A DNA stretch of 64,000 nucleotides from Streptomyces lycii (GCF_009735685.1 NZ_WHPN01000429.1:29295-93294); one strand, 5' to 3'; positions 8,534 to 17,603 are shown, counted from the stretch's first letter. Notes: generated by a model not told the origin, from the letters alone. A program made the numbers and translations.

Positions 8534-8832
8534 TTCTTCTTGTCCTTGCGCAGTTCCTTCGCCAGCTTGGCGTCCAGTCCGGTGAAGCTGTCGATGGTCC
8601 CGCCGATCAGCTTCCCCACCGACTCGATGCTGTCGAGCATCTTTGACCGGTAGTCGTCCCAGTTGTCGAAGAATTCGTCCATGGCGTCCGTGATCTCACT
8701 GTGGCCCCAGTGGGAATGCATGTCCTCGGACCGGCTGCCGAGGTTCTTGAACTCCTTCTGGAGTCCCTTGAGAAGCGTCTCCGAGTCCACCAGCAGATTG
8801 ATGTTGACTATGAGATCCGCGTCGTTGGCCAT
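8530..8832 (-). CDS. small WXG100-like protein
   Basis: The product has 100 residues and is entirely helical. It has the size of an ESX-type partner but lacks a strict WXG; the helical turn region reads HSHWGHSEI and the second helix carries FFDNWDDYRSKM. The latter block is shared with the product of 16268-16624 (F-x-x-NWED), so both belong to one subfamily. A Lys-rich tail ends the protein. It starts the operon that continues through the putative substrate at 7211. The likely role is a secretion partner or chaperone that dimerises with the downstream substrate. Confidence 0.8.
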   Translation of the reverse strand: MANDADLIVNINLLVDSETLLKGLQKEFKNLGSRSEDMHSHWGHSEITDAMDEFFDNWDDYRSKMLDSIESVGKLIGGTIDSFTGLDAKLAKELRKDKKK

Positions 8833-8880
8833 GTGTACGTGGTCCGCTTTCTCCTGGCAGGGAGGGCTGGGCTGGCCCGT

Positions 8881-9906
8881 TTACCGGTTGATCGCCTGGA
8901 CTTCCTGCACGGTGATGTCCTGTGTCGTACCGAAGGTGCCGTCCGGCAGGTCGCCGCCGGCGCCGCCGGTGCCGGTCCACTCGACCTCCCAGGTGATGGT
9001 CGCCCGCATTTCGTATGGCCCGGACACTGTGCTGGCCCGCAGGTATGTCATGCCGCAGGGGGGATCCTGATCCTCTGCCCCTCTTGTGTAGGGGGTGCCG
9101 ATGGTCCCTTCCTCCCGGAGTGTGCACTCTCCAGAGGGCGGGTGGATGGTCGCGTCCTTCGTGCCCGGCTCCAGCTTCAGTGAGACCGGTGTCGCGGTCG
9201 TGGTCGCCTCTATACCGAGCTCTTCCAGTGAAGCCGTTACCGAGACGGGCTTGAAGGAACTACTGTCCAGCCAGGCCCACGTTGCCAGATTGACTTTCTG
9301 GTTTGCGGCTGCCGGTGAGAGTTGCACTTCGCTGTCGGGCACACGAATCTTGCTGTACGCCAGCCCGGCCAGCACCTCGGGAGTTACGGCATTCTCGTGC
9401 TCAGGCGGCTCGCCGTTGTCCACCCAGAAGATGGGGTCCATGCAGGCAAAAATGTCCCCGCCTTCTTCGTATGGCAACGCGGCGCGATCCCACCACATCC
9501 CCTCGCCCGCTTTGGCAAGATTGTAGTCCTTGTAAGGGTTACCGTTGATGTAGCGATGTTCGAACTGTTGAATAGCTTCGCCCAACCCGCTTGTGTGCGG
9601 TTGGTTTCTGGCTTCCTCGTGTTTCTGCTTGAGCTCTTCGGGGGTGTATGCCGGCTCGTACCAACACGGAGGAGGGGACCAGTCTGTCGAAGCCGAGACG
9701 TTGAGGGGGCCGCTGGACGGGCCCGCAGCATTTCTCTTCAGGTTGAAGCGGACTCTTGAGTAGACCTCGTCGCCCTGTGCGCCGCCCTCCGCCTCTACCG
9801 CGCCCTCGTCCTTGTCTCCAGGGCGTGCGGCGTGGGCCTCGATCGGGAGGAGGACGGAAGCGACCACGGTGCCGACAGCGAGTCCCCACCACAGCTGCCG
9901 CTTCAC
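8881..9906 (-). CDS. secreted protein of unknown function
   Basis: The product has 341 residues from GTG 9906. A clear signal peptide covers residues 1-26 (VKRQLWWGL, hydrophobic core, cleavage after AHA). The exported part has PPPCWYEP, an internal Tyr/Trp-rich segment and four cysteines that could form two disulphides; the last 100 residues are beta-rich and Thr-rich. The start codon overlaps the stop of the lipoprotein gene upstream, so the two exported proteins are made together. It lies immediately downstream of the secretion motor gene, which suggests an extracytoplasmic accessory of the T7SS. Confidence 0.8.
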   Translation of the reverse strand: MKRQLWWGLAVGTVVASVLLPIEAHAARPGDKDEGAVEAEGGAQGDEVYSRVRFNLKRNAAGPSSGPLNVSASTDWSPPPCWYEPAYTPEELKQKHEEARNQPHTSGLGEAIQQFEHRYINGNPYKDYNLAKAGEGMWWDRAALPYEEGGDIFACMDPIFWVDNGEPPEHENAVTPEVLAGLAYSKIRVPDSEVQLSPAAANQKVNLATWAWLDSSSFKPVSVTASLEELGIEATTTATPVSLKLEPGTKDATIHPPSGECTLREEGTIGTPYTRGAEDQDPPCGMTYLRASTVSGPYEMRATITWEVEWTGTGGAGGDLPDGTFGTTQDITVQEVQAINR

Positions 9907-10553
9907 GGCTGGCACTGCTCTGCACCTCGCTGTGACTTGACACCGGTGGTCTGCCACACCCCTGCCTCGTTGCGGTCGAGCCGGGTGTCGTAGAAGACGT
10001 AGGAGTTCTCGTCGGGTGCAGATTGGAGCACCTTGCCGGTCTTGCGCTCCTTGGCGAAACCCTTGGTCTCGTCGCTGCAGTAGGTGAGCCGAGCCGAGCC
10101 GTCCGACCGGAATGTCACGGAGCGGTCGAAATAGCGCACGGTGCCGGTGACGGACAGGTCGTCGTCCACGTAACTCTGGATGGACTTGGCCGCACTTACC
10201 GCGGCGTCCCGAGCGGAGTAGAAGTACACCGGTTCGGATTCTGGGTCACCTTCGATGATGGCCGCGTCGATGGCCCGCAGGCGTTGCTCGTTGTCACTGA
10301 GCACCGCGTCTTTCTTCGGGTCACCTGTCTTGCGGTTCTCGAAAATCAGTACATCGTCCTTCGGCAGCTTGATCGACGGGCGCTTGCTGTCGTCCGGTGC
10401 CGAGGCGCTCGGTGAAGATGACGAAGCGTCTTCCGCGCCTGCGATCTTGTCGTCGGACTTGCCTTCCGGGTCGTCACCGCTGCCGCAGCCTGAGAGAAGC
10501 AGGGCGGTGCAGGCGGTGAGCGCTGCCGCAGCGGTCAGGTGGCGGTGGGTCAC
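9903..10553 (-). CDS. putative lipoprotein
   Basis: The product has 216 residues with a type II signal peptide and lipobox LLSGC at about residues 19-23. A Ser/Asp-rich linker follows (about 27-58), then a compact domain with YFDRSVTF and a late Cys pair. GTG 10553 is preceded by AGGAG at good spacing. The domain resembles small surface lipoproteins of the SH3 or NTF2-like kind but I cannot assign it. It is co-directional with the motor gene upstream (144 bp) and coupled to the secreted protein gene downstream. Confidence 0.85.
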   Translation of the reverse strand: MTHRHLTAAAALTACTALLLSGCGSGDDPEGKSDDKIAGAEDASSSSPSASAPDDSKRPSIKLPKDDVLIFENRKTGDPKKDAVLSDNEQRLRAIDAAIIEGDPESEPVYFYSARDAAVSAAKSIQSYVDDDLSVTGTVRYFDRSVTFRSDGSARLTYCSDETKGFAKERKTGKVLQSAPDENSYVFYDTRLDRNEAGVWQTTGVKSQRGAEQCQP

Positions 10554-10696
10554 GGGTGCTGCTCCTGGAACTCTGGACTGCGTGGTCGGCCATCACCGTA
10601 TGCGGTTCGACTGACAACACACAGTGTTCGTAACCGCATTGAGAGCAACCCCTCACAGTCCGCGAGCACCGGCGCGCCGACACCCGCGTGGCACCG

Positions 10697-13600
10697 TTAC
10701 ATCGGCACCGTCACCGTCATCGACTCCCCGTCCCCGAGGTGCATCAGGCCCTTGCCCGGGGTCACCGGGTCGCCCACCATCTGGCGGGTCGTGCGGATGC
10801 CGATCAGGTCGCCGCTGGACGTGTCCTGCGGGGAGAGCAGGATGCCGCGGCGGGCCTTCTTGGCGTCGACCTGCCAGCCGGTGAAGCCGCCCGCGACGTC
10901 CTCCTCGTCGCCCGCGAGGACGAGGCCGATGCCCATTTCCGTACCCCGGGACACGATCCGCTTCAGCTGGGAGCCGGCGTCGCAGTCCGCGTACGACTCG
11001 GCGTCGTCCATCAGGATCACCACCGGGTTCTCCGGGGTCGGCGCGATCGACTCGATGAGTTCCTTGAACTCGTCCTCCTCGATCTCGTCGCCCGTGATGA
11101 CCTTCAGCACGCCCTCGGTGCCGTCCAGTTCGCGCATCGGGGACTGCCGCGGGGCGGCCACGACGACGCGTACGCCCTGGGCCAGATACGAGCGGGCCAT
11201 GCTCATCAGCGCCGTGCTGCGGCCCGACTTCGCCGGGCCCGCGATGATGAAGGCCGGTACGCCCCGGGAGAGGTCCGGGCCGTAGCCGGTCAGCTCGTCG
11301 CCGCCGACGCCGATCAGGCTCCACATCGGGGACGCCGACAGCTCCGGGTCCCGCATCTCCCAGGCGTCGCGCCAGGTGAGGCGGCTCGGCAGGACGTCCA
11401 CCCGGAACGGTCGCCGGGAGCGCGGCACATCCGCGTCGCGCGCCGCCGCGGCCTCGCCGATCGCCGTCACCGCGGCCGCCTGGCCCTGGCCGCTGGAGTC
11501 CTCGGAGAGCAGCGCGAACTGGGTTTCCGTCGCCGTCTCGTTCCGGAAGGCCCGTCCGGGCGCGATCTCGTCGGGCACCTTGCGCGCCTGCACACCGATC
11601 AGCGTGAAGTCGGAGCGGTCGGCGAGCCGCAGCGCGTACTTCGACTCGGTGAGCGCGCTGATCCGGCCGACGAGCAGCTGCCGGTCACCGGTGATCACCA
11701 GATGCACGCCGACGCTGGCGCCCTCGCGCATCATCGTCATCAGCTCGTCCGTCAGCTCGCCGTGCCCCATCTCGCCGAGGGACGGCAGCCAGCCCTCCCA
11801 GCGGTCGAGCAGCACGACGATGTGCGGCAGCCGCTGCTCCTCCGGTGCCGAGGCGCGCTGTTCGCCGATGTCCGCGTAGCCGTCCTCGGCGAGGAGGTCC
11901 TGCCGGCGGGTGACCTCGGAGCTGAGCCGGCCGATGAGCCGTACGGCCCGCTCGGTCTGCGAGCGGCCGACGACCGCGCCGCAGTGCGGCAGCCGGGTCA
12001 GGGCGTTGAGCGCGCCGTTGCCGCAGTCGATGCCGTAGAGGTGGACGTCGGCGACGGAGTGCGTACGGGCCAGGGAACCCGCGATCGTACGGAGCAGCTG
12101 CGAGCGGCCGCTGCGCGGGGCGCCGCCGACCAGCAGGTGGTCGAAGGACGCGAAGTCGATCGCGACGGGGATCCGGGCCTGGTCGGCGGGGATGTCGGCG
12201 ACACCGTACGGGGCCGGGGGCATCGCGCCGGCGCCCTGCACGGCCGGGATGTCGTCCAGCAGCAGCTTGTCGTCGAGGGCGGGCAGCCACGGGCTGTGCT
12301 GCGGCGGGATGGCGAGCCGGTCGTTGGCCTCGATGACGGCGTCGACGAGGACCTTGAGGTCGGTGATCTCCTCCTCCTCGCGGGCGGCCGCCGCGGGCCG
12401 CTTGAGGGCGGCGCGGCCCAGCTCCTGCCATTCGAGGCGGCCGGCCCACGGTGCTTCGGTCTGTGTGTCGGCGGCGCCCGGCCGCCGGCCGCCGACGCGG
12501 CCGGACTGGAAGGGGACGAGCGAGGCGTGTCCGAGGCGGACGTAGGCGCGGCCGGGGGTGGACTTGCTGATGTGCCCGGCCTCGGGGGAGTCGATGACGT
12601 CGCTGGACTCGCTGCCGTCGGTGACGCGCAGCGCGATCCGGAGGTTGGTGTTGGCGCGGATCTCGGGTGAGACGACACCGCTGGGGCGCTGGGTGGCGAG
12701 CAGCAGGTGGATGCCGAGCGAACGGCCCCGCTGCGCGATGTTGACCAGGCCGGTGACGAAGTCGGGCAGGTCGCGGACCATGGAGGCGAACTCGTCGATG
12801 ACGATGAGCAGCCGGGGGAGCGGGGCGTGCGCGGCGGGGTCGCGGCGCATCAGGTCCTGGTAGTCCTCGATGTCCTTGGCGCCGACGGCGGCCAGGATGT
12901 GTTCGCGCCGCTTGAGTTCGGCGCCGAGGGATTCCAGGGCGCGTTCGACGAGGTGGGCGTCGAGGTCGGTGACCATGCCGACGGTGTGCGGCAGCTGCAC
13001 ACAGTCCTTGAACGCGGACCCGCCCTTGTAGTCGACGAGGACGAAGGTCATGGCCTCGGGGGTGTTGGCGACGGCCAGCGAGGCGACGATGGTCTGGAGC
13101 AGCTCGGACTTGCCGGAGCCGGTGGTTCCGGCGATCAGGCCGTGCGGGCCGTCCCGCCGGATGTCGATGCCGAACGGGCCGTCGTACGACTCGCCGATGA
13201 CGGCCGTCGTCGACATGCCGCCGAGCCGCCAGCGCGCGGCGACCGCGTCACCGCTCGGCGGCTCCATGTCGATGACGTCCAGCAGCCTGCTGGAGCCGGG
13301 CAGCGCCGAGTCCTCGCTCTCCCCGCTGATGTCGCGCAGCGGCGACAGCGAGCGGGCCAGCCGGGCGCACCAGGCGGGCGACACGAAGTCGGGCCGTACG
13401 TCCTTGATCTGCCGGCTGCCCGCCTGCTCGACCCGCAGCCGCAGCTCGGGCGCCGTCTGCGCCTCGGGACTGTGCGCCCCGGCGGCCGAGGCGGCGTGCC
13501 AGGGCTGGAACGAGGGGAACGCGCCGTCCTGCGCGCCCGCGGCGGCACCCGGGCCGCCGCCGATCGCCGCGGCGGTGCGCCCGCCGGCCGCGTCGTGGTC

Positions 13601-15361
13601 GACGGGGCGGCGCTCGGCGACGACGACCGCCTGGCACTCGCCGGGCAGGAAGCGCTCCTCGGTGTCGAGGCACAGCGCGTACATGCCGACGGAGGGGCCC
13701 TCGCGCAGCAGCCGGACGACACCGGGCAGCGAACGGAGCCTGCGGGAACCGTCCCAGACGACGACGATGTCCGGGTCGGAGAAGCTGGCGCCGCCCTTCG
13801 CTCCGGCTTCCGTGGCGGCCTTCTGGCGCGCCTCCAGCAGCTGGGTCAGCTCGCCGACGCGGGCGCCGACGGTCTCGGCGTCGGTGCCTATGAGGGCGTT
13901 GGTGTCGTTGCCGCCGGTCGGCCGGGCGTGCGGCAGCCAGCGCAGCCAGTCCCAGCTGTCCTGCGCGGACGCCTCGGTGAGGACGTAGAACTGCACGTCC
14001 AGCGGGGAGTGCAGGGTCGCGGCCTGGGTGACGGCCCAGCGACCGAGGGCGCGGGCGGCGTCGCCCTCGCCGGCGAAGCCCATCACGCCGTTCTTGGCGA
14101 GCGGCAGGGCGACCGGGCAGTCCGCGATCTTCCAGGCCACCTCGCGGCGGTGGTCGTCCTGTTCGGGGTCGTCGAGGATGACCTCGGAGGGCATCTCGGC
14201 GGTGCCGACGCGCAGCAGCAGATGGTCCTTGTCGGTGCGGCGGCGCTCCCAGAGGCGGGTGCGCGGACCGGTGCCGAGGGTGAGCACCGTGGCCGGGTCG
14301 GGCATGGCCAGCCGGCGGTCGAGACGCTCGGCGACGAGCGCCTCCCGCGCGTCCTTCTCGATCCGGGCCTTGTGCTCCTTGTATTCGGCCAGCTGCTTCG
14401 CGTACGACTTCCGGCCGTGCTTCTTGTCCATGAAGTAGTTGGCGAACAGCATGATCGGGCTCATCACGGCCATGATCAGGTAGTACCAGCGGTTCATCAC
14501 CACGGCCATGGTCACCGCCGCGACCAGCGGCATCAGCGCCATGAGCCAGGGGATGGGCCGGGCGTCGCTCTCCGAGGGCGGGTTGGGCAGCCGGAAGCGG
14601 GTGGTGCGGTCCGGCGGGCGCAGCCGCGGCGGACGGTTGTAGTCCAGGCCCATGCTGTCGTCGGACCACTTGAGCGCGGCGTTCGGCGGGGCGTAACGCG
14701 CGATCTCGAACAGGCTGTTGCCGACGGCGAGCTGGGCACCGAGCGGCCAGGCGTCGCCGTCGAGCTTCTCGCCGTCGAGGGTCGCCCCGGGTGCGTCGTC
14801 ACCGTCCGTGCCGGAGCCGCCCGGCTGCGGGTGCACGGCGACCTGGCAGGTCCCGTCGGCCGTGACGGTGAGCGTCAGCGCGCGGTCCGCGAGTTCGGGG
14901 TCGTCGACGCGGATGTACGAGGCGGGGCCGCGGCCGATGTCGTACCGGCCGAGGCCCAGCCGGTGCACCGAACCGGCCGCGGGGCCGCCCACGACGCGCA
15001 ACTCGACCAGGCCCGCGGGCTCTCCGGGCAGGCAGCCCGCCGGATCGTGCAGGCTGACGACGGCGCCCTCGCGCAGCGGTGAGGCGGCGACGGTGAGGCC
15101 GGGGTCGAGGGCGTGCCCGTCGATGTAGACGGGAAGCGGCGCGGAGGCGGGCTGCGTCTGCGGGGGCGCCCCGCCACCGGTGATGGGGATGACCTGCGCG
15201 CCGTCCCCGGCCCGCGGCGCGGCCGGGACGGGCAGCGCCACCCCGACCTGCTGGGCCAGCTCCTGGGCGACGTCGCCGATGGGCGACTCGGGATCCGCGT
15301 CGAGCACGACATCGGCGTTGGCGCCGCCGAGAGGATCGACGACGGTCACAGTCAGGCGCAC
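10697..15361 (-). CDS. eccC: T7SS motor ATPase, FtsK/SpoIIIE type, with ubiquitin-like and FHA N-terminal domains
   Basis: The product has 1554 residues. Order: a ubiquitin-like fold candidate (about 1-105), an FHA-like domain (about 115-225, with YDIGRGP and IRVDDPEL), two membrane helices (about 270-312), then three FtsK/SpoIIIE ATPase domains. P-loop 1, near residue 744, is GTTGSGKS with Walker B LLIVIDEFA and looks active. P-loop 2, near 1084, is GAPRSGRS, and P-loop 3, near 1375, is GPAKSGRS; both have Arg in place of the Walker Lys. EccC/EssC proteins energise export of WXG100 substrates at the inner membrane; FHA domains are typical of the firmicute EssC form. It is divergent from the WXG100 gene at 15635. 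No eccB, eccD, eccE or mycP is in the window. Confidence 0.92.
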   Translation of the reverse strand: MRLTVTVVDPLGGANADVVLDADPESPIGDVAQELAQQVGVALPVPAAPRAGDGAQVIPITGGGAPPQTQPASAPLPVYIDGHALDPGLTVAASPLREGAVVSLHDPAGCLPGEPAGLVELRVVGGPAAGSVHRLGLGRYDIGRGPASYIRVDDPELADRALTLTVTADGTCQVAVHPQPGGSGTDGDDAPGATLDGEKLDGDAWPLGAQLAVGNSLFEIARYAPPNAALKWSDDSMGLDYNRPPRLRPPDRTTRFRLPNPPSESDARPIPWLMALMPLVAAVTMAVVMNRWYYLIMAVMSPIMLFANYFMDKKHGRKSYAKQLAEYKEHKARIEKDAREALVAERLDRRLAMPDPATVLTLGTGPRTRLWERRRTDKDHLLLRVGTAEMPSEVILDDPEQDDHRREVAWKIADCPVALPLAKNGVMGFAGEGDAARALGRWAVTQAATLHSPLDVQFYVLTEASAQDSWDWLRWLPHARPTGGNDTNALIGTDAETVGARVGELTQLLEARQKAATEAGAKGGASFSDPDIVVVWDGSRRLRSLPGVVRLLREGPSVGMYALCLDTEERFLPGECQAVVVAERRPVDHDAAGGRTAAAIGGGPGAAAGAQDGAFPSFQPWHAASAAGAHSPEAQTAPELRLRVEQAGSRQIKDVRPDFVSPAWCARLARSLSPLRDISGESEDSALPGSSRLLDVIDMEPPSGDAVAARWRLGGMSTTAVIGESYDGPFGIDIRRDGPHGLIAGTTGSGKSELLQTIVASLAVANTPEAMTFVLVDYKGGSAFKDCVQLPHTVGMVTDLDAHLVERALESLGAELKRREHILAAVGAKDIEDYQDLMRRDPAAHAPLPRLLIVIDEFASMVRDLPDFVTGLVNIAQRGRSLGIHLLLATQRPSGVVSPEIRANTNLRIALRVTDGSESSDVIDSPEAGHISKSTPGRAYVRLGHASLVPFQSGRVGGRRPGAADTQTEAPWAGRLEWQELGRAALKRPAAAAREEEEITDLKVLVDAVIEANDRLAIPPQHSPWLPALDDKLLLDDIPAVQGAGAMPPAPYGVADIPADQARIPVAIDFASFDHLLVGGAPRSGRSQLLRTIAGSLARTHSVADVHLYGIDCGNGALNALTRLPHCGAVVGRSQTERAVRLIGRLSSEVTRRQDLLAEDGYADIGEQRASAPEEQRLPHIVVLLDRWEGWLPSLGEMGHGELTDELMTMMREGASVGVHLVITGDRQLLVGRISALTESKYALRLADRSDFTLIGVQARKVPDEIAPGRAFRNETATETQFALLSEDSSGQGQAAAVTAIGEAAAARDADVPRSRRPFRVDVLPSRLTWRDAWEMRDPELSASPMWSLIGVGGDELTGYGPDLSRGVPAFIIAGPAKSGRSTALMSMARSYLAQGVRVVVAAPRQSPMRELDGTEGVLKVITGDEIEEDEFKELIESIAPTPENPVVILMDDAESYADCDAGSQLKRIVSRGTEMGIGLVLAGDEEDVAGGFTGWQVDAKKARRGILLSPQDTSSGDLIGIRTTRQMVGDPVTPGKGLMHLGDGESMTVTVPM

Positions 15362-15634
15362 GAGCGTCCTCCCCGTTGTGTGCTGCGCGGCCGGCTGCCT
15401 CCAGCATCGTGCAGGCCGCTGACACCGGACGATATCGGCCCGGCCGCCGCCCCGGACACCGGCGGTGGCACGGCGGCCCGCGTCGGGATCCGCGAACAGA
15501 TGTGGGAACGGCCGGATGTGGTCCCCGCGTCCCCACCCTTAAGCTGGCGCATCAGCGGATGGTAGGACCATGCGCCTGCTCGGAGCCACGGGGGCGTCCC
15601 TGCGGCACGGACGGATTCTTCAAGGAGGGCCCCT

Positions 15635-15940
15635 ATGGGCGGCAAGAACGATGTGAATCTGACTTACCAGGACATGGAGGACGCCGCTGGGAAGCTCAAG
15701 GAGCACAAGGAGGACATCCAGCGGCAGCTCGGCCAGGCCCAGAAGTTCATCAAGAGCCTGGTGAACGACGGCTTCGTCACCGAGAAGGCCTCGAAGAAGT
15801 TCGACGAGTCCTACGAGGAGTTCAGCAAGGGCGCCACGGAGATGATGGAGGGCATGGACGGCATGGGCCAGTTCCTGAAGTCCGCCGCCAGCGCCTTCCG
15901 CAACCTGGACACCGAGCTGGAGGGCGGCCTGAAGAAGTAA
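15635..15940 (+). CDS. WXG100 family protein
   Basis: The product has 101 residues forming a helical hairpin. The central turn reads LVNDGFVTEKAS, where Gly-Phe stands in for the usual W-x-G, followed by FDESYEEFSKG in the second helix, a typical ESAT-6/CFP-10 layout. AAGGAGGG precedes the ATG. It is divergent from the EccC-type motor gene, from which it is separated by 273 bp, and is the best candidate for a substrate of that motor. The C-terminus GGLKK lacks an obvious Y-x-x-x-D/E export signal, which may be supplied by a partner such as the product of 16268-16624. Confidence 0.92.
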   Translation: MGGKNDVNLTYQDMEDAAGKLKEHKEDIQRQLGQAQKFIKSLVNDGFVTEKASKKFDESYEEFSKGATEMMEGMDGMGQFLKSAASAFRNLDTELEGGLKK

Positions 15941-15947
15941 CGCCGTT

Positions 15948-15964
15948 CACCGGCCCGGCCGGTG
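15948..15964. terminator. hairpin after the WXG100 gene
   Basis: CACCGGC and GCCGGTG form a perfect 7-bp stem with a CCG loop, starting eight bases after the stop. There is no T tract, as is usual in Streptomyces terminators. Confidence 0.5.
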
Positions 15965-16267
15965 GCAGAGCCGGCCTGGCACCGAGGTGTATCCCGGCCC
16001 GGTGCCGGGCGGCTCACGGCGGCCGGGTGCGCTCACGCTGACCCGCGCGGCTCGCGGCGATCCGGTGCCGGGCGCGGGCGGCGGTGACCGGGGTGGCGCA
16101 CGGTTCCCGGACGGCGGCGGCCGGACGCGCCGTGTGTTCCCGCCGTCGCCGGATGGCCGGGCCTGCCGGTGCGGGCGGGCCTTCGCGGGGCCCGGGCTGC
16201 CGCATACCGCGTCTGCCGCGCATCGCGCCGCACCGTACGCGTGCCGGGCCGCGGGCGCCCGCGGAGT
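15965..16267. other. GC-rich spacer without a gene
   Basis: About 300 bp between convergent genes. Both strands give only Arg/Gly/Pro-rich readings without ribosome sites. I see nothing beyond the hairpin at its left edge. Confidence 0.6.
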
Positions 16268-16624
16268 TCAGGTCGCCTTCTGCGTGCCGTGCGACCCTTC
16301 CTTGCGGCCCTCGCCTCCGCCGCCGTCCTTCTTGGTGTTCTTCTCGAGCTCCTTCTCCAGCTCCTTGTCGGTCTTGCGCACCTCGCGCACCACGGCGTCC
16401 GCCATGTCCGCCAGCCCGCCCAACTGCTGGCCGATGTCCTCGCGGCCGTCCTCCCAGTTGGACTCGAAGTCGTTCAGCTTGTCGACGACCCCGCCGTCCC
16501 CGATGTCGTCGCGATAGCTCTCGAACATCTTCTTGGTGCCGTTCATACGTGTCTTGATCGACCGAAGCCTGCCGCCGAAGCCCTCGAGTTCACTCAGCGG
16601 AATAGCGAAGTCCGGCTTCCCCAT
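16268..16624 (-). CDS. WXG100-like protein of the F-x-x-NW subfamily
   Basis: The product has 118 residues, all helical. It opens with an amphipathic helix (IPLSELEGFGGRL), has a Gly-rich turn DIGDGGVVDKL and a second helix with FESNWEDGREDIGQQL, then a very charged, Gly/Lys-rich tail of about 30 residues. The FESNWED block matches FFDNWDD in the product of 8530-8832. It is convergent with the WXG100 gene at 15635 and lies downstream of a companion-family gene at 16950, with a repeat-rich 325-bp spacer between. The likely role is a T7SS partner protein. Confidence 0.82.
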   Translation of the reverse strand: MGKPDFAIPLSELEGFGGRLRSIKTRMNGTKKMFESYRDDIGDGGVVDKLNDFESNWEDGREDIGQQLGGLADMADAVVREVRKTDKELEKELEKNTKKDGGGGEGRKEGSHGTQKAT

Positions 16625-16789
16625 GTGTCCGACCTCCCCCGTCCAGTAATCAGCACCCGTTCAGTATGCCGCCACGGCTCGCCCGTACAGCAGGACTTCC
16701 CGGCCACGTCGGGTGCGGGGTGCCTCGTGCCGCCGGACCGCGGGCCGGTCGGCGGTACCGGCCGGGACGCGGATGCGTCTGTGCACCGG

Positions 16790-16925
16790 CACCGGGAGGC
16801 GTACGCGTTTCGGGCGCCGACCGGGAGGCGTACGCGTATCAAGCGCCGGGGGAGGCGTACGTGTCCGGGTGAGGGCGGGGAGGCGTACGTGTCCGGGTGA
16901 GGGCGGGGAGGCGTACGCGTCTCGT
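16790..16925. repeat. degenerate direct repeats built on GGGAGGCGTACG
   Basis: Five or six copies of a 25-35 bp unit containing GGAGGCGTACGCGT or GGAGGCGTACGTGTCCGGGTGA lie in the spacer between two minus-strand genes (16625-16949). Two adjacent copies, at about 16848-16905, are nearly identical. The rest of this spacer shows no gene. Confidence 0.85.
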
Positions 16926-16949
16926 ACGCCTGCGGGCGACGGACGGGCC

Positions 16950-17603
16950 TCACGCCGGCCGGAACGTGGACGTGACCGCGTCGAACACGTCGAAGAACGA
17001 ATCGGCGAGGTCCAGCACCTGGCTGCTGCCCGCGACCAGCGCCACCCGGCCTTCCCCGTGCTCGTCGTCCGGCACCGGGATGAAGGTCTGCATCAGCACC
17101 ACCCGCACCGACCGCTTGAGCCCGTCGCCGGGGATCTCGATGTCCTCGATCCCGTGCGTCCGCGCCGCGAGCCCGACTTCCGGGATCTCGACGGTCGACA
17201 CCTTCCGCCAGGTGTCGCCCTCGCGCTTGGCGGTGCGCTCCTTGAGCTGGCTCACGATGGCGGCGGGGTCGGTCGGCAGGATCGTTCCCTCCACCGTGCG
17301 CGCCCCCACCAGCGACACGGTGACGGACGCGGTGATCGGCGTATCGCCGCCGAAGCTCTCGGCCATGCAGCCGCAGTACACGGCGCCCGAGTCGTAGGCG
17401 TCGCGCGCGGACTTCCGCAGGAAGGACGTCAGCACGTCCCGGTGCTCGGCCATCTCCGGGCGCGCGCGTATCCGTTCGCTCACCATGCGGCGGATGCTGT
17501 CGTCCCGGGACTCGGGGCGTACGTCGAACTCCCACCAGGTGTCGGGCACGGAGATCCGGAATCCCCCGCGCTCCACGGTCTCCGTCTCGGTCCGCCGGCT
17601 CAT
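16950..17603 (-). CDS. T7SS cassette companion protein, third copy
   Basis: The product has 217 residues. A strand with FRISVPDTWWEFDV at about 15-28 is followed by a helical segment with R-x-x-MV and a Ser/Ala-rich centre including CGCM, then strands, IPVPDDE, and a final helix ending FFDVFDAVTSTFR. The opening P-x-x-W and the FDAV-x-TFR ending match the product of 6153-6785 and, less closely, 762-1700. ATG 17603 has GGGAG upstream. It lies upstream of the WXG100-like gene at 16268 on the same strand. Function unknown. Confidence 0.82.
   Translation of the reverse strand: MSRRTETETVERGGFRISVPDTWWEFDVRPESRDDSIRRMVSERIRARPEMAEHRDVLTSFLRKSARDAYDSGAVYCGCMAESFGGDTPITASVTVSLVGARTVEGTILPTDPAAIVSQLKERTAKREGDTWRKVSTVEIPEVGLAARTHGIEDIEIPGDGLKRSVRVVLMQTFIPVPDDEHGEGRVALVAGSSQVLDLADSFFDVFDAVTSTFRPA

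Noticed and set aside
10688..15082. Long plus-strand open frames of 660 and 791 codons opposite the EccC-type gene
   Set aside because: They mirror the third-position GC bias of the minus-strand gene; composition is Arg/Gly/Val/Ala with no motif, and the minus strand has P-loops and Walker B motifs.
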